Assembly (NCBI GenBank): GCA_020062605.1 | Contig: JAGUWA010000004.1 | Location: 1 to 10,056 of the forward strand | Direction: 5' to 3' | Length of the DNA: 10,056 nucleotides | DNA from: Parvibaculum sp. | GTDB taxonomy: Bacteria; Pseudomonadota; Alphaproteobacteria; Parvibaculales; Parvibaculaceae | In this document: one piece after another, positions 1 to 7,603 of the stretch | Position numbering within the stretch: the stretch's first letter is position 1 | Layout of the letters: each line of letters opens with the position of its first letter | Position numbers and translations under genes: made by a program | Notes under the pieces: model-generated | What the model was told of the DNA's origin: nothing | The model's database searches: none | The model's input: the letters and a program-made list of their open reading frames with translations, nothing else

Positions 1-522
1 GAACCGGGCTCGACGCAACCGCTCGACGGGGCCGCCGCCGACGGGCAGTACATATGGTTCTGCGAGGACCATATTCGCGAGTTCAACCGGAACTACGACT
101 TCTTCAAGGGCATGAGCGACGCCGATGTCGCCGCCTTCCAGAGAGAAGCGTTGACCGGGCACCGGCCGACCTGGAATCTGGGCGTCAACGCGGCCAATGC
201 GGCCTTCGGCTCGCCCTTCGCGGCAAGGTTCCGGCGGGAGTCGCCTTTTCGCGATACGTTTGGCTTTTTTGACGAAACGGTCGGGCCGGACGCCCGTGAA
301 CGGCAGGAAACGCGGCGGAAGCCGCGGGCTTTGGAGCAACAGGCGCTGGACACGCTGGACCTGCCCGCGACCGCGTCCTTGAACGAGATCAAGGCACGGT
401 ATAAGGAACTGGTAAAAAGGCACCACCCGGACGCCAATGGCGGGGACAGGTCTGCCGAGGAGCGTCTGCGCAAGGTCATCCAGGCCTACGATTACCTCCG
501 CAAAAGCGGCTTCTGCTCTTAG
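1..522 (+). CDS. J-domain (DnaJ-like) co-chaperone, 3' part
   Basis: The reading frame is open from the first base of the window and ends with TAG at 520-522, so the gene starts upstream; 173 residues are visible. The C-terminal ~60 residues form a J domain: helix II with KARYKELVKR is followed by the HPD tripeptide (visible residues 142-144) and NGGDRSAEERL, then the last helix with IQAYDYL. J domains stimulate the ATPase of Hsp70 (DnaK). The part before it (CEDHIREFNRNYDFFKGMSD, then LTGHRPTW) matches my memory of a class of alphaproteobacterial J proteins with the J domain at the C-terminal end; it lacks the Gly/Phe and zinc-finger regions of true DnaJ. Such a gene commonly sits directly upstream of cobS in rhizobia. 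Whether it serves CobS/CobT assembly or is only a neighbour is unknown. An internal ATG at 112 is not the real start, because the conserved sequence extends before it. Confidence 0.9.
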   Translation, partial: EPGSTQPLDGAAADGQYIWFCEDHIREFNRNYDFFKGMSDADVAAFQREALTGHRPTWNLGVNAANAAFGSPFAARFRRESPFRDTFGFFDETVGPDARERQETRRKPRALEQQALDTLDLPATASLNEIKARYKELVKRHHPDANGGDRSAEERLRKVIQAYDYLRKSGFCS

Positions 523-550
523 GCGGAGCGGCAAAGGCAGGTCCGGAAGA

Positions 551-625
551 ACCGCCGATCCGGGCGGTACGCGGCCCGAGGGCGCGCGCCGCATCTTTTG
601 ATTGAGTAACCGGCCGTCAAGGCCG
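551..625. repeat. two small inverted repeats in the J-protein/cobS gap
   Basis: The 137-bp gap 523-659 holds a 6-bp stem (ACCGCC 551-556 with GGCGGT 563-568) and a 5-bp stem (CGGCC 611-615 with GGCCG 621-625). Neither is followed by a T tract, so neither is a convincing terminator. I found no cobalamin riboswitch box and no good sigma-70 promoter here. cobS may therefore be co-transcribed with the J-protein gene, or its promoter does not match the consensus. Confidence 0.3.
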
Positions 626-659
626 ACCTGTACATCCAGGGCACGGAAGTAGGACAAAG

Positions 660-1655
660 ATGAGCTTCGAAGCGAGAAACGGCATGTCGGAAAATCTCCC
701 GGACAAGAAGATCTCCGCCCGGGAAGTGTTCAAGATCGACATCGACATGGAAGTACCGGCGTTTTCGGAGCCGAACGAGTACGTGCCCGATTTCGACCCC
801 GATTACCTGTTCGACAAGGACACGACGATCGCGCTGCTGGCGGGCTTCGCCTTCAACCGCCGCGTCATCGTCCAGGGCTATCACGGCACCGGCAAGTCGA
901 CCCACATCGAACAGGTGGCGGCGCGCCTCAACTGGCCCTGCATCCGCATCAATCTCGACAGCCACATCAGCCGCATCGACCTTGTCGGCAAGGACGCGAT
1001 CGTGCTGAAGGAAGGCAAGCAGATAACCGAATTCCGCGAAGGCATCCTTCCCTGGGCGCTGCAGCACCCCGTCGCGCTCGTCTTCGACGAATACGACGCC
1101 GGCCGCCCGGACGTCATGTTCGTGATCCAGCGTGTGCTCGAAGCGTCGGGCAAGCTGACGCTGCTCGACCAGAACCGCGTCATCCACCCGCACCCGGCCT
1201 TCCGCCTCTTCGCCACGGCGAACACGGTCGGCCTCGGCGACACGTCGGGCCTCTATCATGGCACGCAGCAGATCAACCAGGGCCAGATGGACCGCTGGAA
1301 CATCGTAACCACGCTGAACTACCTGCCGCATGCCGAAGAAGTGAACATCATGCTCTCCAAGCTGAAGAGCTATGACACCGAGGAAGGCCGCAAGCAGATC
1401 GCGGCCATGGTCCGCGTTGCCGATCTCTCGCGTTCGGCCTTCATCAATGGCGACATCTCGACCGTGATGAGCCCGCGCACCGTGCTCACCTGGGCGGAAA
1501 ATGCGCGCATCTTCGGCGGCGATGTCGGCTTCGCCTTCCGCGTCACCTTCCTCAACAAATGCGACGAGCTGGAACGCGCAACGGTCGCGGAGTTCTATCA
1601 GCGCTGCTTCGGTCAGGATCTCCCCGACTCCGCGGCGAACATCAAGGTCGCCTGA
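660..1655 (+). CDS. cobS: Aerobic cobaltochelatase subunit CobS (AAA+ ATPase)
   Basis: CobS is the AAA+ motor of the cytoplasmic CobNST cobaltochelatase, which inserts Co2+ into hydrogenobyrinic acid a,c-diamide with ATP hydrolysis in aerobic B12 synthesis. The 331-residue product has the family's normal length. It shows Walker A GYHGTGKST (residues 73-81), Walker B VALVFDEYDAG (D143, E144), a sensor-1 stretch LFATANTVG (183-191), and the family signatures HIEQVAARLNWPC and NLDSHISRIDLVGKDAIV. The start at 660 has AGGA at 651-654, five bases upstream. A second in-frame ATG at 684 has no comparable ribosome site, although family alignments begin near it, so the first eight residues are less certain. 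cobT follows 76 bp downstream on the same strand, as expected for partners that assemble together. No cobN is present in this window. Confidence 0.97.
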   Translation: MSFEARNGMSENLPDKKISAREVFKIDIDMEVPAFSEPNEYVPDFDPDYLFDKDTTIALLAGFAFNRRVIVQGYHGTGKSTHIEQVAARLNWPCIRINLDSHISRIDLVGKDAIVLKEGKQITEFREGILPWALQHPVALVFDEYDAGRPDVMFVIQRVLEASGKLTLLDQNRVIHPHPAFRLFATANTVGLGDTSGLYHGTQQINQGQMDRWNIVTTLNYLPHAEEVNIMLSKLKSYDTEEGRKQIAAMVRVADLSRSAFINGDISTVMSPRTVLTWAENARIFGGDVGFAFRVTFLNKCDELERATVAEFYQRCFGQDLPDSAANIKVA

Positions 1656-1668
1656 CGGCAAGCCCTGT

Positions 1669-1693
1669 TCCCCTCCGCCATCGGCGGAGGGGA
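1669..1693 (+). repeat. strong hairpin between cobS and cobT
   Basis: T1669 plus CCCCTCCGCC (1670-1679) pairs perfectly with GGCGGAGGGG (1683-1692) plus A1693, leaving the 3-base loop ATC. It starts 13 bases after the cobS stop codon. It is followed by ATAATATCC rather than a T tract, so it does not look like an intrinsic terminator. It could stabilise the cobS 3' end or tune cobS versus cobT expression; that role is inference. Confidence 0.7.
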
Positions 1694-1731
1694 TAATATC
1701 CGGAACCGGCGAGCAAAGAACTGACGGCATC

Positions 1732-3618
1732 ATGAGTTCAAAGGAAAGCCCGGTCGAACCGTTCAAGCGTGCGCTCAGCATGACGATGCGCACCATTGCG
1801 GAGCAGCCCGAGCTCAACGTCACGTTCGGTACGGAAGCGCCTGGCCTTCGGGGTCTGCGCGCACGCCTGCCCATGCCGAGCCGCAACCTGCCGCCCGAGG
1901 AAGTGGCGCAGGTGCGCGGTGTATCTGACGCCTATGCCCTTCGCCTTGCCCATCACGACGAAAAGGTGAACACGCACCTCCAGCCCGAAGGGGGCAATGC
2001 GCTTGCCGTTTTCGACGCCGTCGAACAGGCACGCTGCGAGGCGATCGGCGCGAACCAGATGGCCGGTATGGCGCAGAACCTCACCGCCGCGCTCGAACAG
2101 CGCTGCGCCGCCCGCGGATATGACCGCATCTCCTCCCGCGACGAGGCCCCGCTCTCCGAAGCCGTGGCCATGGTCGTGCGCGAGAAGCTGACGGGCGAAG
2201 CACCGCCGCCCTCCGCACGGAAACTTGTCGAGCAGTGGCGCCCCTGGATCGAGGAAAAGGCCGGGCCGGACCTCGACCGTCTTCAGGACCTGATCGAGGA
2301 TCAGGCGGCCTTCGCGCGCGCAACGCGCGACATTCTCGTCGATCTCGACATGGGCGACGAGTTGGGCGAAGCGCCGGACCAATCCTCCGAGGACGCGGAG
2401 GATCAGGAAGACGACAGCGAGGACAGCTCCGACCAGAGCCAGTCCGGAGAAGCCGAACAGCCCGACGGTTCTTCGGCCGAGCAGGTCGAATATGCCGAGG
2501 GCGAAGGCGAGGAAGGCGACGAACAGACCGTCGAAGTCGAAGCGGACGATGTGCCGATGGATGGCGACACGGACGAGACCAGCGACGGCAACCAGCCCTG
2601 GCGGCCGAACCAGCAGGGCGATGACCGCAACCGGCAGCCCACCTACAAGATCTTCACGCCGCAATTCGACGAGGTCATCTCGGCGGAAGACCTGTGCGAC
2701 ATCGAGGAATTGACGCGCCTGCGCCAGTATCTCGATCAGCAGCTTCAGCAGATGCAGGGCGTCGTCTCGCGGCTCGCGAACAAGCTGCAGCGCCGCCTGC
2801 TCGCGCAGCAGAACCGCACATGGGAATTTGACCTCGAGGAAGGCATCCTCGATGCGGCGCGCCTCACCCGCGCGGTCGTCGACCCGACGCAGCCGCTCGC
2901 CTACAAGGTCGAGCATGACATGGATTTCCGCGACACGGTGGTGACGCTGCTGCTCGACAATTCAGGTTCAATGCGCGGCCGCCCGATCACGGTGGCGGCC
3001 ATGTGCGCCGATATTCTCGCCCGCACGCTGGAGCGTTGCGCGGTGAAGGTCGAAATCCTCGGCTTCACCACCCGCGCCTGGAAGGGCGGCCAGTCGCGCG
3101 AGCGCTGGCTCGCCGACGGAAAGCCCGCACAACCTGGCCGCCTGAACGATCTCCGGCACATCATCTACAAGCAGGCCGACAGCCCCTGGCGGCGCGCGAG
3201 GCGCAATCTCGGCCTCATGATGCGCGAAGGGTTGCTGAAAGAGAATATCGACGGCGAGGCACTCATCTGGGCGCATAACCGTCTGCTCGGCCGCCCCGAG
3301 CAACGCCGCATCCTGATGGTGATTTCGGACGGCGCGCCGGTCGACGACTCGACCCTCTCCGTCAATGCGGGCAACTATCTCGAAAAGCACCTGCGGAGCG
3401 TGATCGAACAGATCGAGACGCAATCGCCGGTCGAACTGATTGCCATCGGCATCGGTCACGACGTTACGCGCTACTATCGCCGCGCCGTCACCATCGTGGA
3501 TGCCGAACAGCTCGGCGGTGCGATGACGGAAAAGCTCGCGGAGCTTTTCGAGGACGAGTCGAGCAAGCGGCGAAGCCAGCGTTCCGCACGGCGGCTGGCG
3601 GCCGGCGCAGGACGCTGA
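1732..3618 (+). CDS. cobT: Aerobic cobaltochelatase subunit CobT (VWA domain)
   Basis: CobT is the partner of CobS; the two form a chaperone-like AAA+/VWA complex that drives cobalt insertion by CobN. The 628-residue product is close to the ~630 of characterised CobT. Layout: an N-terminal helical domain (about 1-200, starting VEPFKRALSMTMRTIAEQP); a long Asp/Glu/Ser-rich linker (about 204-288); a basic helical stretch (about 325-370); and a C-terminal VWA domain. The VWA has the MIDAS metal motif DNSGS (D409, S411, S413) and the downstream ISDGAPVDDSTLS (D533), then the family ending GIGHDVTRYYRRAVTIVDA. The frame stays open upstream to 1501, but that part overlaps cobS and does not resemble CobT. 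The start at 1732 gives the known N-terminus; its ribosome site is weak. Codon use matches cobS. Confidence 0.97.
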   Translation: MSSKESPVEPFKRALSMTMRTIAEQPELNVTFGTEAPGLRGLRARLPMPSRNLPPEEVAQVRGVSDAYALRLAHHDEKVNTHLQPEGGNALAVFDAVEQARCEAIGANQMAGMAQNLTAALEQRCAARGYDRISSRDEAPLSEAVAMVVREKLTGEAPPPSARKLVEQWRPWIEEKAGPDLDRLQDLIEDQAAFARATRDILVDLDMGDELGEAPDQSSEDAEDQEDDSEDSSDQSQSGEAEQPDGSSAEQVEYAEGEGEEGDEQTVEVEADDVPMDGDTDETSDGNQPWRPNQQGDDRNRQPTYKIFTPQFDEVISAEDLCDIEELTRLRQYLDQQLQQMQGVVSRLANKLQRRLLAQQNRTWEFDLEEGILDAARLTRAVVDPTQPLAYKVEHDMDFRDTVVTLLLDNSGSMRGRPITVAAMCADILARTLERCAVKVEILGFTTRAWKGGQSRERWLADGKPAQPGRLNDLRHIIYKQADSPWRRARRNLGLMMREGLLKENIDGEALIWAHNRLLGRPEQRRILMVISDGAPVDDSTLSVNAGNYLEKHLRSVIEQIETQSPVELIAIGIGHDVTRYYRRAVTIVDAEQLGGAMTEKLAELFEDESSKRRSQRSARRLAAGAGR

Positions 3619-3665
3619 TGCACGACCGCTCCACACCCCGCGGCGACGGGCGGGCGTAGAGCGAA

Positions 3666-4835
3666 GTGCGAGACCTCCCGATACACCCCCGCCACAAGCG
3701 CAGCCTCGCCGCCGCGATCCTCTCCATGGGCATGGTCAACTTGTCCATGGGGATCGCCTTTCCGCTGACCGCCCTGATCCTCGCGCGTCAGGGCGTCGAG
3801 CCCGGCATGATCGGCCTTTCGACGGCGGCGCAGGCCGCACCGGTCTTCGTCATCTCGCCTTTCGCGCCGCGCCTCATGCGCCGCTTTGGCCCTGCCGACG
3901 TGATGATCGCCGGACTGATACTGGCCGGCATCTCCTTCGTCCTCATGGCGCTTTATCCCACCCTGCTCGCCTGGTTTCCGCTGCGCTTCCTGCTCGGCAC
4001 GGCGGCAACGCTGCTCTGGGCGACAAGCGAGGCATGGATCAACTCGCTGGCGCCGGATGAAAGGCGCGGCCGCGTGATCGGCATCTACAGCGCCGCCGCG
4101 GCGGCGGGATTTGCATCCGGCCCCATGCTCCTCGCCCTGATGGGCACGGACGTCACGCCCTTCTATGTCGGCGCCGCGCTGATGTTCGTCGCCGCGCTGA
4201 TCGTCACAACAGCGGATCGCAGTCGCGACCATTTCGGCGAGACGAAATCCTCCTCGGCCATGTGGCGGCTTGTGCTCATCGCACCCGCCGCCTTGCTCGC
4301 CAATTTCTTCTTCGCCGCCGCCGAGGACTCGCTCGTCACTTTCTTTCCGCTCTACGCGATCCGCACGGGCATGTCCGAGAATGCGAGCCTCACGCTTCTG
4401 ACGATTGCGGCGCTGGGCGCCATCGCCACGCAACCCGTCATCGGCATCGCCGCCGACCGGATGAACCGCCTCAACCTCCTGATCGGCCTCGTCGTCGCGA
4501 CGCTTGGCGGATATTTGCTTCTGCCTTTCGTCATGCCGGGTGCGATTGCGACCGGCATGACGCTCTTTGTCGTGGTCGGATTGGCGAACGGCATTTTCAC
4601 GCTTGCAATGGTTCTTGTCGGCGAACGGTTTCGCGGCGCCGAACTGGCGGGCGCCAGCGCCTTCACCACTGCCATGTGGGGCACGGGCGCCCTTGTCGGG
4701 GCGCCTCTCTCGGGCATCGCCATGCAGATGTGGGACCCGCACGGCCTCATCGCCGCAGTGCTTCTGATATTCCTCGCCTATCTCCCCTTCCCGCTCCTCG
4801 CCCGCTTCAGGGCAACGAAATCGGCTGCGGAATAA
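3666..4835 (+). CDS. MFS transporter, 12 membrane helices, YcaD-like
   Basis: The 389-residue product is almost entirely hydrophobic helices joined by short loops, arranged as two six-helix halves separated by a polar loop near residues 183-198 (DRSRDHFGETKSSS). This is the Major Facilitator fold. A motif-A-like loop (APRLMRRFGPADV, about 68-80) lies between helices 2 and 3, and SEAWINSLAPDERRGRVIGI (121-140) resembles the YcaD subgroup of inner-membrane MFS proteins with unknown substrates. The start is a GTG at 3666: an in-frame TAG lies at 3657-3659, and the next ATG would cut into helix 1. The ribosome site is poor, which may mean translation is coupled to cobT, 47 bp upstream. The substrate cannot be read from the sequence. 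Position after cobT invites a link to cobalt or corrinoid handling, but there is no direct evidence. Confidence 0.9.
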   Translation: MRDLPIHPRHKRSLAAAILSMGMVNLSMGIAFPLTALILARQGVEPGMIGLSTAAQAAPVFVISPFAPRLMRRFGPADVMIAGLILAGISFVLMALYPTLLAWFPLRFLLGTAATLLWATSEAWINSLAPDERRGRVIGIYSAAAAAGFASGPMLLALMGTDVTPFYVGAALMFVAALIVTTADRSRDHFGETKSSSAMWRLVLIAPAALLANFFFAAAEDSLVTFFPLYAIRTGMSENASLTLLTIAALGAIATQPVIGIAADRMNRLNLLIGLVVATLGGYLLLPFVMPGAIATGMTLFVVVGLANGIFTLAMVLVGERFRGAELAGASAFTTAMWGTGALVGAPLSGIAMQMWDPHGLIAAVLLIFLAYLPFPLLARFRATKSAAE

Positions 4836-4895
4836 CGGAAAGAAAGCTTGAGCTTCCCGGCGAGGGGAATATTCTGCGCGGCTTTTCTCCAGCCG

Positions 4896-4925
4896 CCAGA
4901 AGACACCGACCCGGAAGACACCGAC
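4896..4925 (+). repeat. 15-bp tandem duplication covering the MATE ribosome site
   Basis: CCAGAAGACACCGAC (4896-4910) is followed immediately by CCGGAAGACACCGAC (4911-4925), a 14/15 match. The second copy supplies the Shine-Dalgarno-like GGAAG at 4913-4917, nine bases before the ATG at 4927. The first copy carries a weaker AGAAG at the same place in its unit. Confidence 0.85.
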
Positions 4926-4926
4926 A

Positions 4927-6363
4927 ATGCGCGCCGATACCGAGGGAACAGGCCGGACGCTCTGGATCGCCGAAGCGAAGGCGACGATCGCCCTCGCCTG
5001 GCCGCTCATCGCGACGAACCTCGCGCAGATCGCGATCAACGCGACCGACGTCGTCATGATGGGCTGGATCGGGCCGGAAGCGCTCGCCGCGGGCGCGCTC
5101 GGATCGAACCTCTATTTCGCCATGATGATCTTCGGCATCGGCGTCGTCACCGCCGCCGCGCCCATGGCGGCCGCCGAACTCGGGCACCGCCGCCACTCGG
5201 TGCGCGACGTGCGGCGCACCATGCGGCAGGCTTTCTGGGCGGCGGCAACGCTCTGCGTTCCCTTCTGGCTGCTCCTCTGGAACTCGGAGACCGTTCTCGT
5301 TCTGCTCGGTCAGGAACCGGCGCTGGCGGCATCCGCCGCGTCCTACACGCGCGCGCTCCAATGGGCGCTCTTTCCGGCCTTTCTCTATGTCGTTCTGCGC
5401 ATCTTCATCTCGGCGCTCGAACGGCCCCGCTGGGCGCTCGTCATCGGCGCGCTGGCCGTGCCCTTCAATGCCTTCGCCAACTGGTGCCTCATGTTCGGCC
5501 ATCTCGGCCTGCCCGCTCTCGGCCTGCCCGGTGCCGGTATCGGCAGCGTGCTGACGAGCATCTTCATGTTCGGCGCGCTCGCGCTCATCGTCGTTTCCGA
5601 CCGGCGTTTCCGCCGCTACGCCATTTTCGGCCGCTTCTGGCGCGCGGACTGGATGCGCTACCGCGAACTCTGGCGCCTCGGCCTGCCGATCGGCATGACG
5701 CTGGCCTTTGAGGTCATGGTGTTCAATGCCGCCGTCCTCCTCATGGGTCTCTTCGGCGCGGAGGCACTCGCGGCGCATTCGATCGCGCTGCAGATCGCGG
5801 CCGTCTCCTTTATGGTGCCGCTCGGTTTCTCGCAGGCGGTGACCGTACGCGTCGGACGCGCGCTGGGTGCGGACGACGCCGAGGCAATCACGAGAGCGGG
5901 CTGGACGCCCCTCGTGATGGGCGTCGCCTTCATGGCATTGATGGCGCTCATGATGATGCTCTTCCCGCACGCTCTGATCGGCATCTTTCTCGACCGGAGC
6001 GTGCCCGAAAACGCGAACGTGATCGCGCTTGCCGTTTCCTTCCTCGCGATTGCCGCCCTGTTTCAGGTCTTTGATGGCGCACAATCGATCTGCGCCGGAA
6101 TGCTGCGCGGACTGCAGGACACGCGCGTGCCCATGATCTATGCAGGCGTCGGCTACTGGATCATCGGTCTCAGTTCCGGCGTTCTTCTCGCCTTTCCGCT
6201 GAAACTCGAAGGCGTGGGCATCTGGCTCGGTCTCGCGGCGGGACTTGCCGCCGTTTCCATCATGATGATTTCGCGCTGGACGCGGCGAACGAAGCTCGGC
6301 CTCGATCGTTCTCCCTGGGCCGCCGTCGCGGCGCGCATACGCGAGGACGCGGCGCCCTTGTAA
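4927..6363 (+). CDS. MATE family efflux transporter (NorM type)
   Basis: The 478-residue product has the 12-helix two-lobe pattern of MATE exporters, inner-membrane antiporters that expel cationic drugs, dyes or metabolites using Na+ or H+ gradients. The NorM group is indicated by TLWIAEAKATIALAWPLIAT near the N-terminus and by MMGWIGPEALAAGALGSNLY in helices 1-2. Acidic residues that matter in Vibrio cholerae NorM appear conserved by my unaided alignment: D41 (their D36), E262 in LGLPIGMTLAFEVMVF (their E255) and D384 in FQVFDGAQSICAGMLRG (their D371). That suggests a working, cation-coupled transporter. The ATG at 4927 has GGAAG nine bases upstream, inside a 15-bp tandem repeat. It lies 91 bp after the MFS gene and 85 bp before the phytase-like gene, all on the same strand. 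Substrate unknown. Confidence 0.94.
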   Translation: MRADTEGTGRTLWIAEAKATIALAWPLIATNLAQIAINATDVVMMGWIGPEALAAGALGSNLYFAMMIFGIGVVTAAAPMAAAELGHRRHSVRDVRRTMRQAFWAAATLCVPFWLLLWNSETVLVLLGQEPALAASAASYTRALQWALFPAFLYVVLRIFISALERPRWALVIGALAVPFNAFANWCLMFGHLGLPALGLPGAGIGSVLTSIFMFGALALIVVSDRRFRRYAIFGRFWRADWMRYRELWRLGLPIGMTLAFEVMVFNAAVLLMGLFGAEALAAHSIALQIAAVSFMVPLGFSQAVTVRVGRALGADDAEAITRAGWTPLVMGVAFMALMALMMMLFPHALIGIFLDRSVPENANVIALAVSFLAIAALFQVFDGAQSICAGMLRGLQDTRVPMIYAGVGYWIIGLSSGVLLAFPLKLEGVGIWLGLAAGLAAVSIMMISRWTRRTKLGLDRSPWAAVAARIREDAAPL

Positions 6364-6434
6364 GCGGGATTTGCCCCGATATGATGCCCGCACCGGCACA
6401 CCCGCCTTGTAAGAGCGGTCAGAAACCCGGTGCA

Positions 6435-6440
6435 GAGGGG
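6435..6440 (+). promoter_or_regulatory. Shine-Dalgarno that selects a TTG start
   Basis: GAGGGG lies eight bases before the TTG at 6449. The only in-frame alternative near it, GTG at 6467, has no ribosome site, so this element fixes the start of the phytase-like gene. Confidence 0.6.
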
Positions 6441-6448
6441 TAATCGAA

Positions 6449-7603
6449 TTGGCTAACCGGTATTGCGTGACAAGGATTTTGGCCGCCTGCGCTTTGCTTG
6501 CGGCGATCTGTGCGGATGCCTCCCCTCTGGCCGCTGCGTCCAGGCCGATCGAAGTCTCGACATCCACGCTGCTCTGGAACCCGGAAGACCGCACCGAAAG
6601 CGAAGCCGGAAAACTCGTCTGGGCGGGCGGCATCGAAATCGCATCGCCGGATGAGGATTTCGGCGGTTGGTCGGGCCTCGTGGTAAGCCCCGACGGCGCC
6701 ACGGTGCTTTCCGTCTCCGATCAGGGCCATTGGCTGACCGCCATCCTCCTCTACGACGAACGCGGGCGGCTCTCCGGCATGGCGGAGGCAAAGCTCGCAC
6801 CGATGCTCGGGCTCGACGGCCAACCGATCGCAGGCAAGACGCTCGGCGATGCGGAGAGCCTCGTCATATTGCCCGGTGCAACGGACGGCATCCTCGGCAA
6901 GGCCTATGTCGGTTTCGAGCGCGCGCACCGGATCTGGCGCTACGACCTCGAGACATTCGGCGCGGAGGCGAAGCCTGAGCAACTTCTGACGCAGCGGCAT
7001 TTCGGACGCCTGAATAACAATGGGGGCCTCGAGTCGCTCGAACTCCTGCCGCCCTCCGGACCGGGGAGAGAGCCGCGCATTCTGGCGATCACGGAAGACA
7101 CGCTGGACCCGCGCGGCCACATCAAGGGCTTCATCGCCGACGGGCACGACATCGCATGGTTCGGCCTCATGGCGCGTGAACCGTACAGCCCGACGGATAT
7201 GGCGCTCCTGCCGAATGGCGACCTGCTGCTTCTGGAGCGGCGATATTCGCCGCTCGCGGGCGTCGGCATGCAAATGCGCCTCGTCTCCGGAGGCACGGTC
7301 ACGCGCGACGCCGTGGTGGACGGCGAGGTGCTCGTCGATGTCGGCCAGCGCTACTCGATCGACAATATGGAAGGAATGGCGGTCCGGCGGGACGAGAACG
7401 GCGACCTGCTCATCTATGTGATTTCGGACGACAACTTCAATCCGCTGCAGCGGACCCTGTTGCTGATGTTTCGCCTGGAAGTGCCCAAGCAGCCTCAACT
7501 CGCGCCCACGGAGGGAACGCTCAAGCTCCCCCGAAGCCCGGAAGCGGACGGATCGTCCGCCGGAGCGTCAGAGTCGGAAGAAGCTGACCAACCGCCCAGA
7601 TGA
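6449..7603 (+). CDS. Secreted phytase-like ('esterase-like activity of phytase') protein
   Basis: The 384-residue product starts with a signal peptide: basic NRYCVTR, a hydrophobic core ILAACALLAAI, and possible signal peptidase I sites after ADA (24) or AAA (30). It is therefore probably periplasmic. The rest reads as a beta-propeller-like fold of the phytase-like family (PF13449 type): FGGWSGLVVSPDGATVLSVS (71-90), GDAESLVIL, NNGGLESLELLP (190-201), LAITED, SPTDMALLPNGDLLLLERRY (247-266) and SIDNMEGMAVRRDENGD. The activity of this family is poorly known despite its name. A homologue commonly follows cobT in rhizobia, as I recall. The start is an unusual TTG supported by GAGGGG at 6435-6440. 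The last ~27 codons encode a disordered, acidic tail (SPEADGSSAGASESEEADQP) and overlap the end of the convergent membrane-protein gene. Confidence 0.88.
   Translation: MANRYCVTRILAACALLAAICADASPLAAASRPIEVSTSTLLWNPEDRTESEAGKLVWAGGIEIASPDEDFGGWSGLVVSPDGATVLSVSDQGHWLTAILLYDERGRLSGMAEAKLAPMLGLDGQPIAGKTLGDAESLVILPGATDGILGKAYVGFERAHRIWRYDLETFGAEAKPEQLLTQRHFGRLNNNGGLESLELLPPSGPGREPRILAITEDTLDPRGHIKGFIADGHDIAWFGLMAREPYSPTDMALLPNGDLLLLERRYSPLAGVGMQMRLVSGGTVTRDAVVDGEVLVDVGQRYSIDNMEGMAVRRDENGDLLIYVISDDNFNPLQRTLLLMFRLEVPKQPQLAPTEGTLKLPRSPEADGSSAGASESEEADQPPR

Noticed and set aside
523..659. cobalamin riboswitch before cobS
   Set aside because: I looked for the B12-box core and a long structured leader and saw only two short stems in 137 bases.
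1501..1731. 77-codon upstream extension of cobT
   Set aside because: It overlaps cobS out of frame, and its Ser/Ala/Pro-rich sequence is unlike CobT; the start at 1732 gives the family N-terminus.
519..1886. 455-codon open frame antisense to cobS
   Set aside because: It mirrors the codon pattern of cobS in GC-rich DNA, has a low-complexity Asp/Glu/Arg/Val/Ala composition, and resembles no family; cobS is certain.
3474..5057. 527-codon minus-strand frame across cobT, MFS and MATE
   Set aside because: It spans three well-supported genes and is rich in Arg, Glu, Gly and Asp with no domain pattern; it is a shadow of high GC.
6449..6550. lipoprotein signal in the phytase-like protein
   Set aside because: The cysteine in LLAAIC has Ile before it, which does not fit a lipobox; a signal peptidase I site fits better.
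4807..6702. 631-codon minus-strand frame across MATE
   Set aside because: Same reason: charged low-complexity product opposite a certain membrane protein.
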